Shown: piece after piece, positions 24,166 to 32,442 of the stretch | Layout: every line of letters begins with the position of its first letter | Position numbering within the stretch: the stretch's first letter is position 1 | Assembly: GCF_004000865.1 (NCBI RefSeq) | Contig: NZ_BIMB01000055.1 | Span: 1-46,934, forward strand | DNA length: 46,934 nt | DNA from: Paenibacillus elgii NBRC 100335 | GTDB taxonomy: Bacteria; Bacillota; Bacilli; Paenibacillales; NBRC-103111 | Direction of reading: 5' to 3' | The notes under the pieces: generated by a model | Databases searched by the model: none | Told to the model about the DNA's origin: nothing | The model's input: the letters and a program-made list of their open reading frames with translations, nothing else | Made by a program: the position numbers and the translations under genes

Positions 24166-24200
24166 TTCTGATTCAGAAGCTGGTAAGAGTGTGATAAAAT
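24166..24200 (+). promoter_or_regulatory. Candidate promoter of the acetyltransferase/deacetylase pair
   Basis: TTCAGA (24172-24177) and TAAAAT (24195-24200) are spaced by 17 bp. The -35 is half of a perfect palindrome TTCTGA-T-TCAGAA (24166-24178), so a regulator could act here. Confidence 0.45.
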
Positions 24201-24247
24201 AACAGCAAGTAGAGTTCTATTCCGAACAGGAGATGGAGACGGAATCG

Positions 24248-24772
24248 ATGCGCAACGATACTCATGAGACAGATACGAGCGAGACAAAGGAACAGATCAT
24301 TCGGCTTAGCTTCTACCGACACGAGCACGAAGCGGCGCTTCGGGCGTTTAAGCTTCCGGAAGAGCAGGCCCGGTTTACGGCGCTCCCCGGCAAGGTGCTT
24401 GAGCTTTCGTTAAACGACGAGAACCGATATCCGGTCGTTATTTTAGCCGGGGATGTGCCGGTCGGCTTTTTCGTCTTACATTGCGGTGAAGTGACTGCCC
24501 CGTTTTCCGATAATCCGAATGCGATTCTTCTCCGGGCATTTTCCATCGATCAGGCTCATCAAGGACGCGGTTATGGCAAACGGGCCATGCGGACTGCGGC
24601 CGCTTTTGTGGCGGAGCATTTCCCGGAAGTGGAGGAGATCGTTCTGGCGGTAAACGAGCAAAATCATATTGCCAAGCGGCTGTATGAAGCATCGGGATTT
24701 CGGGATACGGGAAGGCAGCGTCTGGGATCGATCGGAATGCAGCACATCTTGAGCCTTTCTTTGAAGTCATGA
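24248..24772 (+). CDS. GNAT family N-acetyltransferase
   Basis: This cytoplasmic acetyltransferase has about 174 aa. The GNAT fold is visible: a central strand (PVVILAGDVPVGFFVLH), then LLRAFSIDQAHQGRGYGKRA, which carries the Q/R-x-x-G-x-G/A acetyl-CoA pyrophosphate-binding motif (QGRGYG), and the C-terminal NEQNHIAKRLYEASGF segment typical of motif B. The frame opens at ATG 24233, but AGGAG there directly abuts the codon. ATG 24248 with GGAG 9 nt upstream is preferred. Its stop lies 35 bp before the likely start of the deacetylase gene. The acceptor substrate is unknown. Confidence 0.85.
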   Translation: MRNDTHETDTSETKEQIIRLSFYRHEHEAALRAFKLPEEQARFTALPGKVLELSLNDENRYPVVILAGDVPVGFFVLHCGEVTAPFSDNPNAILLRAFSIDQAHQGRGYGKRAMRTAAAFVAEHFPEVEEIVLAVNEQNHIAKRLYEASGFRDTGRQRLGSIGMQHILSLSLKS

Positions 24773-24807
24773 CGCGCAGCTTCAAAAGATCCGAAAAGGA
24801 GATTGCC

Positions 24808-25716
24808 GTGAATACTGCCGAAGCATTGGGATACGGCGAGAGCGACAGACTGTTGATCGTCAACGCCGACGATTTCGGAATGTGCCATGCCGTGAACGAA
24901 GGGGTACAGCAGCTGCTAATGGAAGGCGCTGTATCGTCGGCTACGGTCATGATGCCCTGTCCTTGGGCCAAGGAAGCGGTGAGCTGGGCGGCAAAGCATC
25001 CGGCCTGTGACGTCGGCGTGCATCTGACCTTCACCAGCGAATGGCCGACCTACAAATGGGGACCCGTCACCCGTACGGGGCCGGTTGCCTCGCTCCTAAC
25101 GGAGGAGGGCTATTTTCCTGCGGACAGCGCGACCGTCGAACGCGAAGCGGACCCGGACGACATCCGCCGGGAGATTGTGAGCCAGATCGAGCTGGCGCTG
25201 CGGATGGGCCTGAAGCCGAGCCATGTGGACAATCATATGGGTAGCTTGTACGGGCTGCATATGGGCCGGGACTTTTTGGAGATCGTCCTGGACGTTTGCG
25301 CCGCGTACGGGCTGCCGTTTCGCCTGCCGAGATATTTGGAGCCCGGCGACCCGGGCATTTCGCCGCGAGCGTACGAGATTGCAGCGGCTCGGGCGGTACT
25401 GGCCGACCGGAAGGGCGTCGCGATCATTGATCATCTGCGCAGCCTGCCCTTTGTGCAAGGGCCGGGGGAGACGTACGAGTCGTTCCGGGACGGGATGGCG
25501 GCTTTGCTTCGTTCGCTGAAGCCCGGTATTACGGAAATCATCATTCATCCGTCGCGGATTGACGAAGAGCTCAAGGCCATTCATTCCCATTGGGAAAAAA
25601 GGGGAATGGAGCTTGAGGTGTTCCGCGATCCGGTGATCCGTCAGGTGATCGCTTCCGAAGGCATTCGTCCGATTCGCTGGTCGGAGCTGCAGCGTCTTAT
25701 GCGAAAGGAAGCTTAG
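24808..25716 (+). CDS. ChbG/HpnK (YdjC) family carbohydrate deacetylase
   Basis: This metal-dependent deacetylase of the YdjC fold removes an N-acetyl group from amino-sugar oligosaccharides such as chitobiose or its 6-phosphate. Family marks are the opening LLIVNADDFGMCHAVNEGV (Asp-Asp metal motif), DVGVHLTFTSEW with the metal histidine, MGLKPSHVDNHMGSLYG with two further histidines, and EIIIHPSRIDEEL near the end. The GTG start at 24808 is preferred because AAAGGAG precedes it. An in-frame ATG at 24769 overlaps the acetyltransferase stop codon and lacks a good Shine-Dalgarno sequence. It converges on a GH4 glycosidase gene, like the ChbG-ChbF pairing of chitobiose pathways. Confidence 0.88.
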   Translation: MNTAEALGYGESDRLLIVNADDFGMCHAVNEGVQQLLMEGAVSSATVMMPCPWAKEAVSWAAKHPACDVGVHLTFTSEWPTYKWGPVTRTGPVASLLTEEGYFPADSATVEREADPDDIRREIVSQIELALRMGLKPSHVDNHMGSLYGLHMGRDFLEIVLDVCAAYGLPFRLPRYLEPGDPGISPRAYEIAAARAVLADRKGVAIIDHLRSLPFVQGPGETYESFRDGMAALLRSLKPGITEIIIHPSRIDEELKAIHSHWEKRGMELEVFRDPVIRQVIASEGIRPIRWSELQRLMRKEA

Positions 25717-25725
25717 CTTGAGCTC

Positions 25726-25774
25726 CAAAATCAAAAGATCCCGCCTAGTCTCCGAAAGGAGCCGGCGGGATCTT
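25726..25774. terminator. Terminator between deacetylase and GH4 genes
   Basis: The 11-bp hairpin AAGATCCCGCC / GGCGGGATCTT encloses an inner CTCC-GAAA-GGAG hairpin. On the minus strand it runs into TTTTGATTTTGG, so it mainly serves the GH4 gene, and it may act on the plus strand as well. Confidence 0.8.
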
Positions 25775-25792
25775 GGTTGTATAGGGGAACCG

Positions 25793-27115
25793 TTAGCGCT
25801 GCCAGTAAGCGGGCAGCTCCGCTTCGTTTTCCCGCAAAATATCGTCCAGCACCGACTTGGCCAGCGAAGCGGAGCCGACGAGCGGATGGAGGGTCAGCGC
25901 TTGAAGCGCGGTGCCGTAATCCCCGGTGACGGCAGCTTCGACCGTCAGCTCCTCGTAAGCTTTTACCGCTTGCAGCAGCCCACGGATTTTGGCATCGATC
26001 GGCGTGGTCAACTGCACCGGATGGGCGCCGTTCGCGTCGATGACGCAGTTTACTTCCACCGAGACGTCGTCCGGCAGGCAGCCGATGATGCCGTTGTTGC
26101 GCACGTTGACGGTTTGGATGTCCTTTTTGTTGTTGTAAATGGAAGAGACCAGATTCAGCGCCGCTTCGGAATAATAGGCGCCGCCGCGTTTTTCGAGCTG
26201 CGGAGGCTTGACGTTCAGGTTCGGGTCTTTGTACATCTCGAACAGCTCGTCTTCGACCTTCTTCACGGTTTCCGCCCGGGTGCCGGTCGTTTCCGCCGCA
26301 TGGAGCTGTTCTTTCAGCATCTCGTCGCGCAAATAATAATAACGGTGGTAAGCGCATGGAAGCGAGCCGAGCGATTTCAAAAATTCGAGATCCCAGCCGA
26401 AATCCGGGATGTTTTTCATCGTAAACCCGCTTTGCCCGCTTGCCGCTTGGAACAGCACCTGCTGGGTCACGTCAACGCCGTCCACGATTACGCGGGTCGT
26501 CCAGTTCAGATGGTTAATGCCGATCATCTCAATGTCCACTTGGGAGACGTCGACGTTCAGCGCCTTGGCGATCTGCATCCGGGTGCCGATCGGCAAATTG
26601 CAAAGCCCCATCGTCTGGATGCTGGAATGCTTCAGCACGGCCTCCGTCACGATCCCCGCCGGATTCGTAAAGTTGAGCAGCCAAGCGTTGGGCGCAAGCT
26701 CCTCCATGTCCCTGCAAATATCCAAAATGACCGGAATCGTGCGAAGCGCCTTGGCGAAGCCACCTGCGCCGGTCGTTTCTTGCCCGATCAGATTATAGCG
26801 CAGCGGAATGCGCTCGTCCCGGGCGCGTGCCGTGAGCAGGCCGACGCGGAGCTGCGTCGTGACGAAGTCGGCATCCCGGATCGCCTCCCGGCGGTCCAGC
26901 GTCAAGTGGAGATTGATGGGGACGTTCGCTTTTTCCAGCATGCGCTTGGCCAGGTTGCCGACGATTTCCAGCTTTTCCTTGCCTGCTTCGATATCGACCA
27001 GGTACAAATCTTTCACGGGAAGCTCGGGATACCGTTTGATGAAGCCTTCGATCAATTCCGGCGTGTAGGAAGAGCCGCCGCCGATAACGGCTACTTTTAA
27101 CGATTCCTTTTTCAT
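25793..27115 (-). CDS. Glycoside hydrolase family 4, 6-phospho-beta-glucosidase type (LicH/CelF/ChbF)
   Basis: This is an NAD+- and divalent-metal-dependent GH4 enzyme that hydrolyses 6-phospho-beta-glucosides by an oxidation-elimination mechanism. The N-terminal dinucleotide fold is KVAVIGGGSSYTPELIEG. Metal-binding Cys172 sits in MGLCNLPIG and His202 in IGINHLNWTT. The pocket segment is YNLIGQETTGAGGFAKALR and the 440-aa length is normal. The CN-x-P form fits the beta-glucosidase or chitobiose branch rather than alpha-glucosidases or alpha-galactosidases. GGAGG precedes the ATG. Its first codons overlap the end of the sugar-kinase gene by 4 bp, so the two are co-transcribed. With the ChbG-like deacetylase next door, phosphorylated chito-disaccharide is a plausible substrate; cellobiose-6-phosphate is the alternative. 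Confidence 0.88.
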   Translation of the reverse strand: MKKESLKVAVIGGGSSYTPELIEGFIKRYPELPVKDLYLVDIEAGKEKLEIVGNLAKRMLEKANVPINLHLTLDRREAIRDADFVTTQLRVGLLTARARDERIPLRYNLIGQETTGAGGFAKALRTIPVILDICRDMEELAPNAWLLNFTNPAGIVTEAVLKHSSIQTMGLCNLPIGTRMQIAKALNVDVSQVDIEMIGINHLNWTTRVIVDGVDVTQQVLFQAASGQSGFTMKNIPDFGWDLEFLKSLGSLPCAYHRYYYLRDEMLKEQLHAAETTGTRAETVKKVEDELFEMYKDPNLNVKPPQLEKRGGAYYSEAALNLVSSIYNNKKDIQTVNVRNNGIIGCLPDDVSVEVNCVIDANGAHPVQLTTPIDAKIRGLLQAVKAYEELTVEAAVTGDYGTALQALTLHPLVGSASLAKSVLDDILRENEAELPAYWQR

Positions 27116-28095
27116 GCTTCATACCCTCCGTAAGCTGCAAATTTGGAATGAATCGCTTCGCCTGCCGCCAGACCCAGATGGTCCATGCCGAGCAGCACGG
27201 CGCCGTAAACCGGAGCCATCTCCGGAATGATCAATTCGATGGAGCCGTGCTCCTGCCGGACCGTCTCCTCCAAGGCGGCGAGCAAATGCGGATTGCGGCC
27301 TTTCTGTACGACGCTGCCGACCAGCACGATCGGAATCGTCGCCTTCCGGAAGCCGCCCAGCCGGCGAATGACCGAGCACGCCGCAATGCCGAGCTCCCGG
27401 CCGGTGTCCTGCAGGATGCGGATCGCCAGAGCGTCGCCTTCGTCAGCGGCTTCGTGCAGCACGATCGCGAGATTGCCCTCTCGCAGCGAGTAGATGTCCC
27501 GGTCCAGAAAATCGTTCACCATCTGCTCGACAGTCTCGAAACCGAAATAACGTGGCACTTTGTGCTGCAGAACGGACGGAATTTCCCGGTATTCCCAGGA
27601 GCGAACCGCCGCTTGGAATGTCCGCGTCGCCATGTAGTGGCTGCCTGCGGCGTCGCCGTACAGCGTTCCGAGGCCTCCGGTCTGAATCGTGAGGCCTTCC
27701 TCGTTGCGTCCCGCCGCATTCGTGCCGCTGCCGCAGACGAGCACGACGCCCGCATTGTCTGGACAGCCGATGCGAAGGCCTTCCATCGTATCGCAGACGA
27801 CGTCCCAATGGGCAAAAGGCAGCGTCGCCAGCGCCGGGCGGAGAATCGAGAAATCGTGCTCCCGGTCCGCGCCTGCGAGGCCGTACTGGACGAAGGCGAT
27901 ATCGGAATAGGTCAGGCCGGCCTCTTGGATCGCCAGCTCCATCGATTGCCGGATATGCCCCAGCGCCTTCTCAATGCCGACGATCTGATGATTGCCGCAT
28001 CCGGCAATGCCGCTTCCCCGCTTGTTTCCTTGCTCGTCAACGACGACCGCGTATGTCTTGGTTCCGCCGCCGTCTACGCCGATGATGTAGCGCAT
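27112..28095 (-). CDS. N-acetylglucosamine kinase-like sugar kinase (BadF/BadG/BcrA/BcrD ATPase family)
   Basis: This 327-aa kinase has the ASKHA (actin/hsp70/sugar kinase) fold. The N-terminal phosphate-1 loop is IIGVDGGGTKTYAVVVDEQG, followed by the adenosine loop region VVLVCGSGTNAAGRNEEG and LGTLYGDAAGSHYMATR. Relatives (NagK, MurK) phosphorylate N-acetylglucosamine, N-acetylmuramate or glucosamine. It is the first gene of a minus-strand operon with GH4 and is divergent from a GntR regulator. It may supply the 6-phosphate that GH4 requires, since no PTS genes are present here, but the exact substrate is inferred. AAAGGAG lies upstream of the ATG. Confidence 0.87.
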   Translation of the reverse strand: MRYIIGVDGGGTKTYAVVVDEQGNKRGSGIAGCGNHQIVGIEKALGHIRQSMELAIQEAGLTYSDIAFVQYGLAGADREHDFSILRPALATLPFAHWDVVCDTMEGLRIGCPDNAGVVLVCGSGTNAAGRNEEGLTIQTGGLGTLYGDAAGSHYMATRTFQAAVRSWEYREIPSVLQHKVPRYFGFETVEQMVNDFLDRDIYSLREGNLAIVLHEAADEGDALAIRILQDTGRELGIAACSVIRRLGGFRKATIPIVLVGSVVQKGRNPHLLAALEETVRQEHGSIELIIPEMAPVYGAVLLGMDHLGLAAGEAIHSKFAAYGGYEA

Positions 28096-28128
28096 GATGA
28101 AGCCGACTCCTTTCCTTCTCTAAGAAGT

Positions 28129-28173
28129 ATTTGTTATTACAAATATGATTAAATTGTATTTGTCATTACAAAT
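28129..28173. promoter_or_regulatory. Two GntR operator candidates in the kinase/GntR divergent gap
   Basis: ATTTGT-N4-ACAAAT occurs twice, at 28129-28144 (ATTTGTTATTACAAAT) and 28158-28173 (ATTTGTCATTACAAAT). The copies differ at one base and are 29 bp apart. They lie 34 bp upstream of the kinase start codon. Further on, TTGTATC recurs at 28248, 28261 and 28273. Paired palindromes beside a GntR gene strongly suggest local regulation. Confidence 0.7.
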
Positions 28174-28325
28174 TTAACATGCCTTCCGAGCGGCGTCAAC
28201 GGGTTATTTTCCGGATAAAACAGGCTCTTGAATACCTATCTTCAACGTTGTATCCTATAGTTGTATCTAAATTTGTATCGAATGTATGGGTACAATGACT
28301 ATGGGTTCATATCGGAGGTTTCAAC

Positions 28326-29117
28326 GTGGCGAAAACGAAAGCGGACGCTCCGCTCTATCATAAGCTGAAAGACCGCATACTGGAGCTGATCGAGTCGGGA
28401 CGGTACCGGCCGGGAGACCGCTTGCCAACCGAATACGAGCTGTGCGAGCAGTTCGAGGTAAGCCGGACGACGGTGCGGCAAGCATTGCACCATTTGAAGC
28501 TGGAGGGGCATATCGAGCAAACGCAGGGCAAGGGCACCTTCGTCGCTTCTTCCAAAATTCAGCAGCCGCTATCCAGCTACATCAGCTTCGACGATTATAT
28601 GAAGCGGCTGGGGCTGTCCGGCGAAACGAAGGTGCTGGAATTCGCCGTAGTGCCGGCAACCGCGCAGCTGGCCAAGATGCTGCATGTCGCCGAAACGGAC
28701 CCGCTCTATAAGCTGATCCGCATGCGGTATGTGGACCGGACACCCTTGAAATATTCCATTACGTATATTCCGTGGAAGGTCGCGCCGGGTCTTGCCTTTG
28801 AGGAAATTCAAGGCTCGCTGTACGACGTATTCCGCGGCAAGTACGGGCATCAGTTAAGCAAATGCGTCGACTGGATCGAGCCGATCCTGACCGACGATCA
28901 GTACAGCGAATATTTGGAGGTTGCCGTCGGGGCTCCCGCCTTGATGGTCCGCTCGGTCACCTATGATACGGCGGGCATGCCGCTGGAGCATTCGCAGGAA
29001 ATATTCCGCGGCGACCGTTCGAAGTTCGTACTGGAGCGCGATCTCCAGTCGCCTTCTGCGAAGTATACGGGGCTGCTGCCCGACCCGTGGCAGCACGAGC
29101 CGGACGGCGCTGAATGA
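28326..29117 (+). CDS. GntR family regulator, HutC subfamily (UTRA effector domain)
   Basis: This 263-aa transcriptional regulator has an N-terminal winged helix (LYHKLKDRILELIESGRYRP, then LPTEYELCEQFEVSRTTVRQ) and the wing HIEQTQGKGTFVAS. The C-terminal UTRA ligand domain begins near LGLSGETKVLEF and includes DPLYKLIRMRYVDRTPLKY and GAPALMVRSVTYDTAGMPLE. HutC members often sense sugar phosphates (for example NagR with glucosamine-6-phosphate). GTG is the start, with GGAGG 7 nt upstream. It is divergent from the kinase/GH4 operon with paired palindromes between them, so it most likely represses that operon and perhaps itself. Confidence 0.92.
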   Translation: MAKTKADAPLYHKLKDRILELIESGRYRPGDRLPTEYELCEQFEVSRTTVRQALHHLKLEGHIEQTQGKGTFVASSKIQQPLSSYISFDDYMKRLGLSGETKVLEFAVVPATAQLAKMLHVAETDPLYKLIRMRYVDRTPLKYSITYIPWKVAPGLAFEEIQGSLYDVFRGKYGHQLSKCVDWIEPILTDDQYSEYLEVAVGAPALMVRSVTYDTAGMPLEHSQEIFRGDRSKFVLERDLQSPSAKYTGLLPDPWQHEPDGAE

Positions 29118-29130
29118 CCCCGAAGCACGA

Positions 29131-29160
29131 CAAAACGGCCCGGTTCCAACGAACCGGACC
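29131..29160 (-). terminator. Intrinsic terminator of the AraC-type gene
   Basis: On the minus strand GGTCCGGTTC / GAACCGGGCC forms a hairpin with a short loop, followed by GTTTTG. It lies 18 bp beyond the stop codon of the AraC-type gene and also just after gntR on the plus strand. Confidence 0.65.
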
Positions 29161-29178
29161 TGTTCCACGCTATTGGGG

Positions 29179-29988
29179 TTAGCCGGAATGATGCTTTCTG
29201 ACGTATTGCTCCGGCGACGGCCCCACGATCGACCTGAAATCGCGGATGAAATGGGACTGATCGTAGTAGCCGAGCGCCAAGGAGAGCTGTGACCAATCGG
29301 GAACGGAGCCATGATGCATCTGCTCGGCCGCTTCATGAAGCCGGTAGCGCCGAATGACCCATTTGGGGCTTACGCCGACATAACGGTCGAACAAGCGCTG
29401 CAGCGTCCGCTTGTGCACCTCGGTTTGGCGCACGGCGTCATCCACTTTGACGATGGTCCGGTCATTTCGGATGCGGCTGACGATGTCGTTCACAAAGCTG
29501 ACGTTGTCATCCGGCGCCGGAAGCCGCTCGCCGAGGAACGTTTCTACCCGGCTTAACGCCGGCTCGACCTCCTCCTGGGCAAAAATTTCTTTCTCAAGCG
29601 GCTCGCTGTCCATACCGAACACTTCGCGGAAGCTGATGGAGCCGTCCGTCAACCGGGACACCGGCTCGTTCAGGAAAGGATAGAAGCCTCCGGGCTTGAA
29701 TTTCAGGCCAAGCACCCAGCCTCGATCCTGCAGCAAATGCGAGGAGGTCGTGCTGGCTACGCCATAAATGCGAGTAAGCTCCGGTTCAAAAACCAGGTTG
29801 ACGTTCGGATGGGTCAATACCGTCTGACGATACGGCGCCTCTCCGCGCAAGTCCCACTTGACGATCCAATAATGCTGCACGAAAAAGTCAATTTCCGCCG
29901 AGGGCTGGAAGCGGGACAGGACAAACTTGGTTTCTCCGGTTTTCGGATGCAATATTCCTCTAGGGGGCTCGTCGGTCGTCCTGTGCAT
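29179..29988 (-). CDS. AraC family transcriptional regulator with N-terminal DUF6597-like domain
   Basis: This 270-aa regulator ends in an AraC double helix-turn-helix domain (residues about 165-265). The marks are VDDAVRQTEVHKRTLQRLFD, YVGVSPKWVIRRYRLHEAAE and the signature LALGYYDQSHFIRDFRSIVG. The N-terminal half (FFVQHYWIVKWDLRG and HPNVNLVFEPE) matches the cupin-like sensor of regulators of this type, whose ligands are not known. ATG 29986-29988 is preferred to the preceding in-frame TTG because GGGAGA is correctly spaced. The next gene, in the opposite direction, encodes an SRPBCC protein, which may be a target. Confidence 0.88.
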   Translation of the reverse strand: MHRTTDEPPRGILHPKTGETKFVLSRFQPSAEIDFFVQHYWIVKWDLRGEAPYRQTVLTHPNVNLVFEPELTRIYGVASTTSSHLLQDRGWVLGLKFKPGGFYPFLNEPVSRLTDGSISFREVFGMDSEPLEKEIFAQEEVEPALSRVETFLGERLPAPDDNVSFVNDIVSRIRNDRTIVKVDDAVRQTEVHKRTLQRLFDRYVGVSPKWVIRRYRLHEAAEQMHHGSVPDWSQLSLALGYYDQSHFIRDFRSIVGPSPEQYVRKHHSG

Positions 29989-30133
29989 CAAATCTCTCCC
30001 TTGCTCCGTGTGGTGGGAAAATCGTTCTGTCGCGTTTTTCCTATACGCTTGTCCGCAGCCGAATGTATAGTAAGAGTAGCAGTCGGGACGTCCGATTGCA
30101 ATTCCAAATTCATTGATGCGCGGAGGGATAAGG

Positions 30134-30583
30134 ATGGATCTTGTTTACCATTACTATATCGGGGCGTCGCCGGAGGACGTCTGGCAAGTATTGATATCGG
30201 ACGAAGGCGTGAAAAAGACGATGTTCGGCTGTACGATCCGCTCCACCTTCGAGGTCGGCGCCGATTACGCGTATGTGGGGCCTGGAAACGACGGCGACGA
30301 GACCGTCCATGTCTATGGCAAGGTGCTCGCCATCGAGCCGAACCGTATGCTCAGCGTGACCGAGCATGCCGGACCGTCTTACCGGGAAAACCACGCCGAA
30401 CTGGAGACGCGGATCACGTTCACGCTGGAGCCTGTGGGCGGCTGCACCAAGCTGACACTGGTCAACGACCGGTGGCCGGCCGATCATCCGTCGTACGAGA
30501 ACACCCGGCAAAGCTGGCCCATGATTTTGAGCAACATCAAAACCTATGCCGAAACGGGCAAAACGCTTGATTTCGGTTATTGA
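30134..30583 (+). CDS. SRPBCC (START/AHSA1-like) domain protein
   Basis: This 149-aa cytoplasmic protein has the SRPBCC helix-grip fold. The family opening VYHYYIGASPEDVWQVLISD, the middle GKVLAIEPNRMLSVTEHAG and the strand LETRITFTLEPVGGCTKLTL are all in place, and the C-terminal helix WPMILSNIKTYAETGK closes the fold. Such proteins bind hydrophobic ligands or act as small enzymes and chaperones; the ligand is unknown. The frame opens at 30113, but GGAGG 7 nt before ATG 30134 sets the start. It is divergent from the AraC-type regulator and converges on a small membrane-protein gene with only 2 bp between the stop codons. Confidence 0.85.
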   Translation: MDLVYHYYIGASPEDVWQVLISDEGVKKTMFGCTIRSTFEVGADYAYVGPGNDGDETVHVYGKVLAIEPNRMLSVTEHAGPSYRENHAELETRITFTLEPVGGCTKLTLVNDRWPADHPSYENTRQSWPMILSNIKTYAETGKTLDFGY

Positions 30584-30585
30584 TA

Positions 30586-30951
30586 TCATGTCAAACGGGA
30601 TGGAGACTTGCTTCGTTCCGTTTTGCTTTCTGCAATTTTTGCAGCGGCATAAGCAACGATCAGAAGGAGCGTAATCCAGACGGATCGTTCGAAGGCGATG
30701 CGAAAGTGAGCTTGTGTCCATAGGTCGTCGCCGATGATAAAATAAGCGACCTGATTGGAGATGCGTAAGCCTCCGTTATGCATGCCGGGAAACAGATTGT
30801 AAAAGTAGTTCTGCCCCAGACCGAAGTTGGCGACAAGCGATAACAGCACCGACAAGAGCAGAGCCGTGGAATAGACGGCCTTCGCGCCCAGCCGCTTGAG
30901 TACGCCTGCGACCAGCAGCACGGCAAGCAGCGTCAGAGCCGCATAAAGCAT
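30586..30951 (-). CDS. Small integral membrane protein of unknown function
   Basis: The protein is not assigned to a family. The 121-aa product has three hydrophobic segments: LYAALTLLAVLLVAGVL at the N terminus, STALLLSVLLSLVANFGLG in the middle and VWITLLLIVAYAAAKIA near the C terminus. A loop between the second and third (QNYFYNLFPGMHNGGLRISN) is rich in aromatic and polar residues, and the C-terminal tail is basic. The frame is open to 31020, but AAAGGAGGA upstream of ATG 30951 decides the start. It is transcribed alone on the minus strand. Confidence 0.7.
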   Translation of the reverse strand: MLYAALTLLAVLLVAGVLKRLGAKAVYSTALLLSVLLSLVANFGLGQNYFYNLFPGMHNGGLRISNQVAYFIIGDDLWTQAHFRIAFERSVWITLLLIVAYAAAKIAESKTERSKSPSRLT

Positions 30952-31112
30952 ACGGCGATCCTCCTTTTGCCAAAAGATATCCATCTCTTTCAGCATAATG
31001 AGAATGAAGCGATGTGACAATGACGCGCTGCTGACAATTGGGTTATAATTGCAGGTGCCGGACGAGGCTCGAACATCTGCTCCGCGACACGAAGCTCCCG
31101 AATTTAGCGATT

Positions 31113-32300
31113 TTAGCCCTTCATGCTGTCAGCCGACAGGCCGGGAGCTGGCTGCGGCTTCTTTTTGGCTTTCCCCAGACCGGTCATCCATTGCCCGAGG
31201 AACGGAATCCTGGACAGCGCAAATGTGGCCAGCACCGACATCGCCGAGCAAAGAATAAAGGCAAGGATCATGCGAAGCGTGACGTTCATCTGCGGAAGCA
31301 GGAGGTCGGAGAGCAACGTAGCCCAGGTCAGCATCAGCGCATGGATCAAATAAGCGCCATAGGAATATTGGCTGACCATCCAGAGCGCACGGCGCGTAAC
31401 CCCCTTCACGGATTCGGCGGCTCGCATTCCGAACTTATAGGTCACAAGAATCGAAGCGATCAAGAAAACCGCCGTCACCGGGCGCAGCAAAAGCAAATCC
31501 TCGTAGTGATTCTGAGATGCGGGGGTATTTTCGAAGCCGGCAACGACACGATAGGTCAAGTAAGCGGCCAAGCTAAAAAAAACGGCATACACCAGCGGCC
31601 CGTTGCGTCTCAGCCATTCCCTCCATTGCGTTAGCGCCAAACCGGAGACTGCTCCAAGGACGAAATAGTAGAAGAAATAGAGCGAGTTGCGGTCTGCATA
31701 TTCGGTCAGCATCGGGGTCAGCACCGGCACATTCCATTGCTCCGCCACCTGATAAATCGGCCATATTAGAGTCATGCCATACACATACACGATAGCCAAA
31801 AGCATCATGACAGCAATCGCGCGCCCAACTGTCGAGATTTGGCTTCGCACATTCCGGATCACCCAGCGCCAAAGCGGAAACGTCACGTAAAACGGAATGA
31901 TCATCACAATATACCACAAATGATACGAGGCTTTGCCGGTGAATGCCAGCCCCGCGAACTGCTGTATGCCTGTGAAGACGCCGGTGCTTTGCAGCAATGC
32001 GGGAGCGGCATAGACGAGGGACCAAAACAAATACGGGATGCCGATGTCCTTCAGCCGCTTTTGCAGAAACGAACCGTAACGAAGCGGCCCGTCGTAATTG
32101 TAAAACAGCACGAGACCGGTAATAAAGATGAACACCGGAACGGCAAACTTGGAAATAAGAAGAAAAAGTGTAAACATCACGCCATCCGAAAGCGTCGTAT
32201 CCGGCTCGGACAAATAGTGGCCGATCGAGTGCTGCAGCACAACGGCCAGAAAGGCGAGCGCCCGTAAAACATGTACTTCTTCAATGCTGTTTTTTTTCAT
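31113..32300 (-). CDS. Membrane acyltransferase, acyltransferase 3 (OafA/YrhL) family
   Basis: This 395-aa polytopic membrane protein of the acyltransferase-3 family acetylates or succinylates sugars of cell-surface polymers or small molecules. The family opening VHVLRALAFLAVVLQHSIGH contains the conserved arginine and histidine pair. About ten hydrophobic helices follow, with family features such as AVPVFIFITGLVLFYNY and AYLIHALMLTWATLL. The C terminus is basic and lies inside the cell. A TATAAT-like -10 is visible upstream on the minus strand near 32363. No glycan operon is adjacent, so the acceptor is unknown. Confidence 0.88.
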   Translation of the reverse strand: MKKNSIEEVHVLRALAFLAVVLQHSIGHYLSEPDTTLSDGVMFTLFLLISKFAVPVFIFITGLVLFYNYDGPLRYGSFLQKRLKDIGIPYLFWSLVYAAPALLQSTGVFTGIQQFAGLAFTGKASYHLWYIVMIIPFYVTFPLWRWVIRNVRSQISTVGRAIAVMMLLAIVYVYGMTLIWPIYQVAEQWNVPVLTPMLTEYADRNSLYFFYYFVLGAVSGLALTQWREWLRRNGPLVYAVFFSLAAYLTYRVVAGFENTPASQNHYEDLLLLRPVTAVFLIASILVTYKFGMRAAESVKGVTRRALWMVSQYSYGAYLIHALMLTWATLLSDLLLPQMNVTLRMILAFILCSAMSVLATFALSRIPFLGQWMTGLGKAKKKPQPAPGLSADSMKG

Positions 32301-32442
32301 TTCTAGCTTCTCTGACCCCCTAATGGCAATGAATCCTGCTGCGTTGATTTAAACAACTCTATCATTATAGTGCAAAGCATAGCGTTTATGAAAGAAATGA
32401 GGGTTTGGGATTTCTGGAATTTTAGGAAAACAATAAAGTGAT

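Noticed and set aside
25718..27100. A 460-codon plus-strand frame opposite the GH4 gene
   Set aside because: The minus strand encodes an unmistakable GH4 enzyme, and the opposite frame has the Arg/Gln/Asp-rich make-up of antisense translation.
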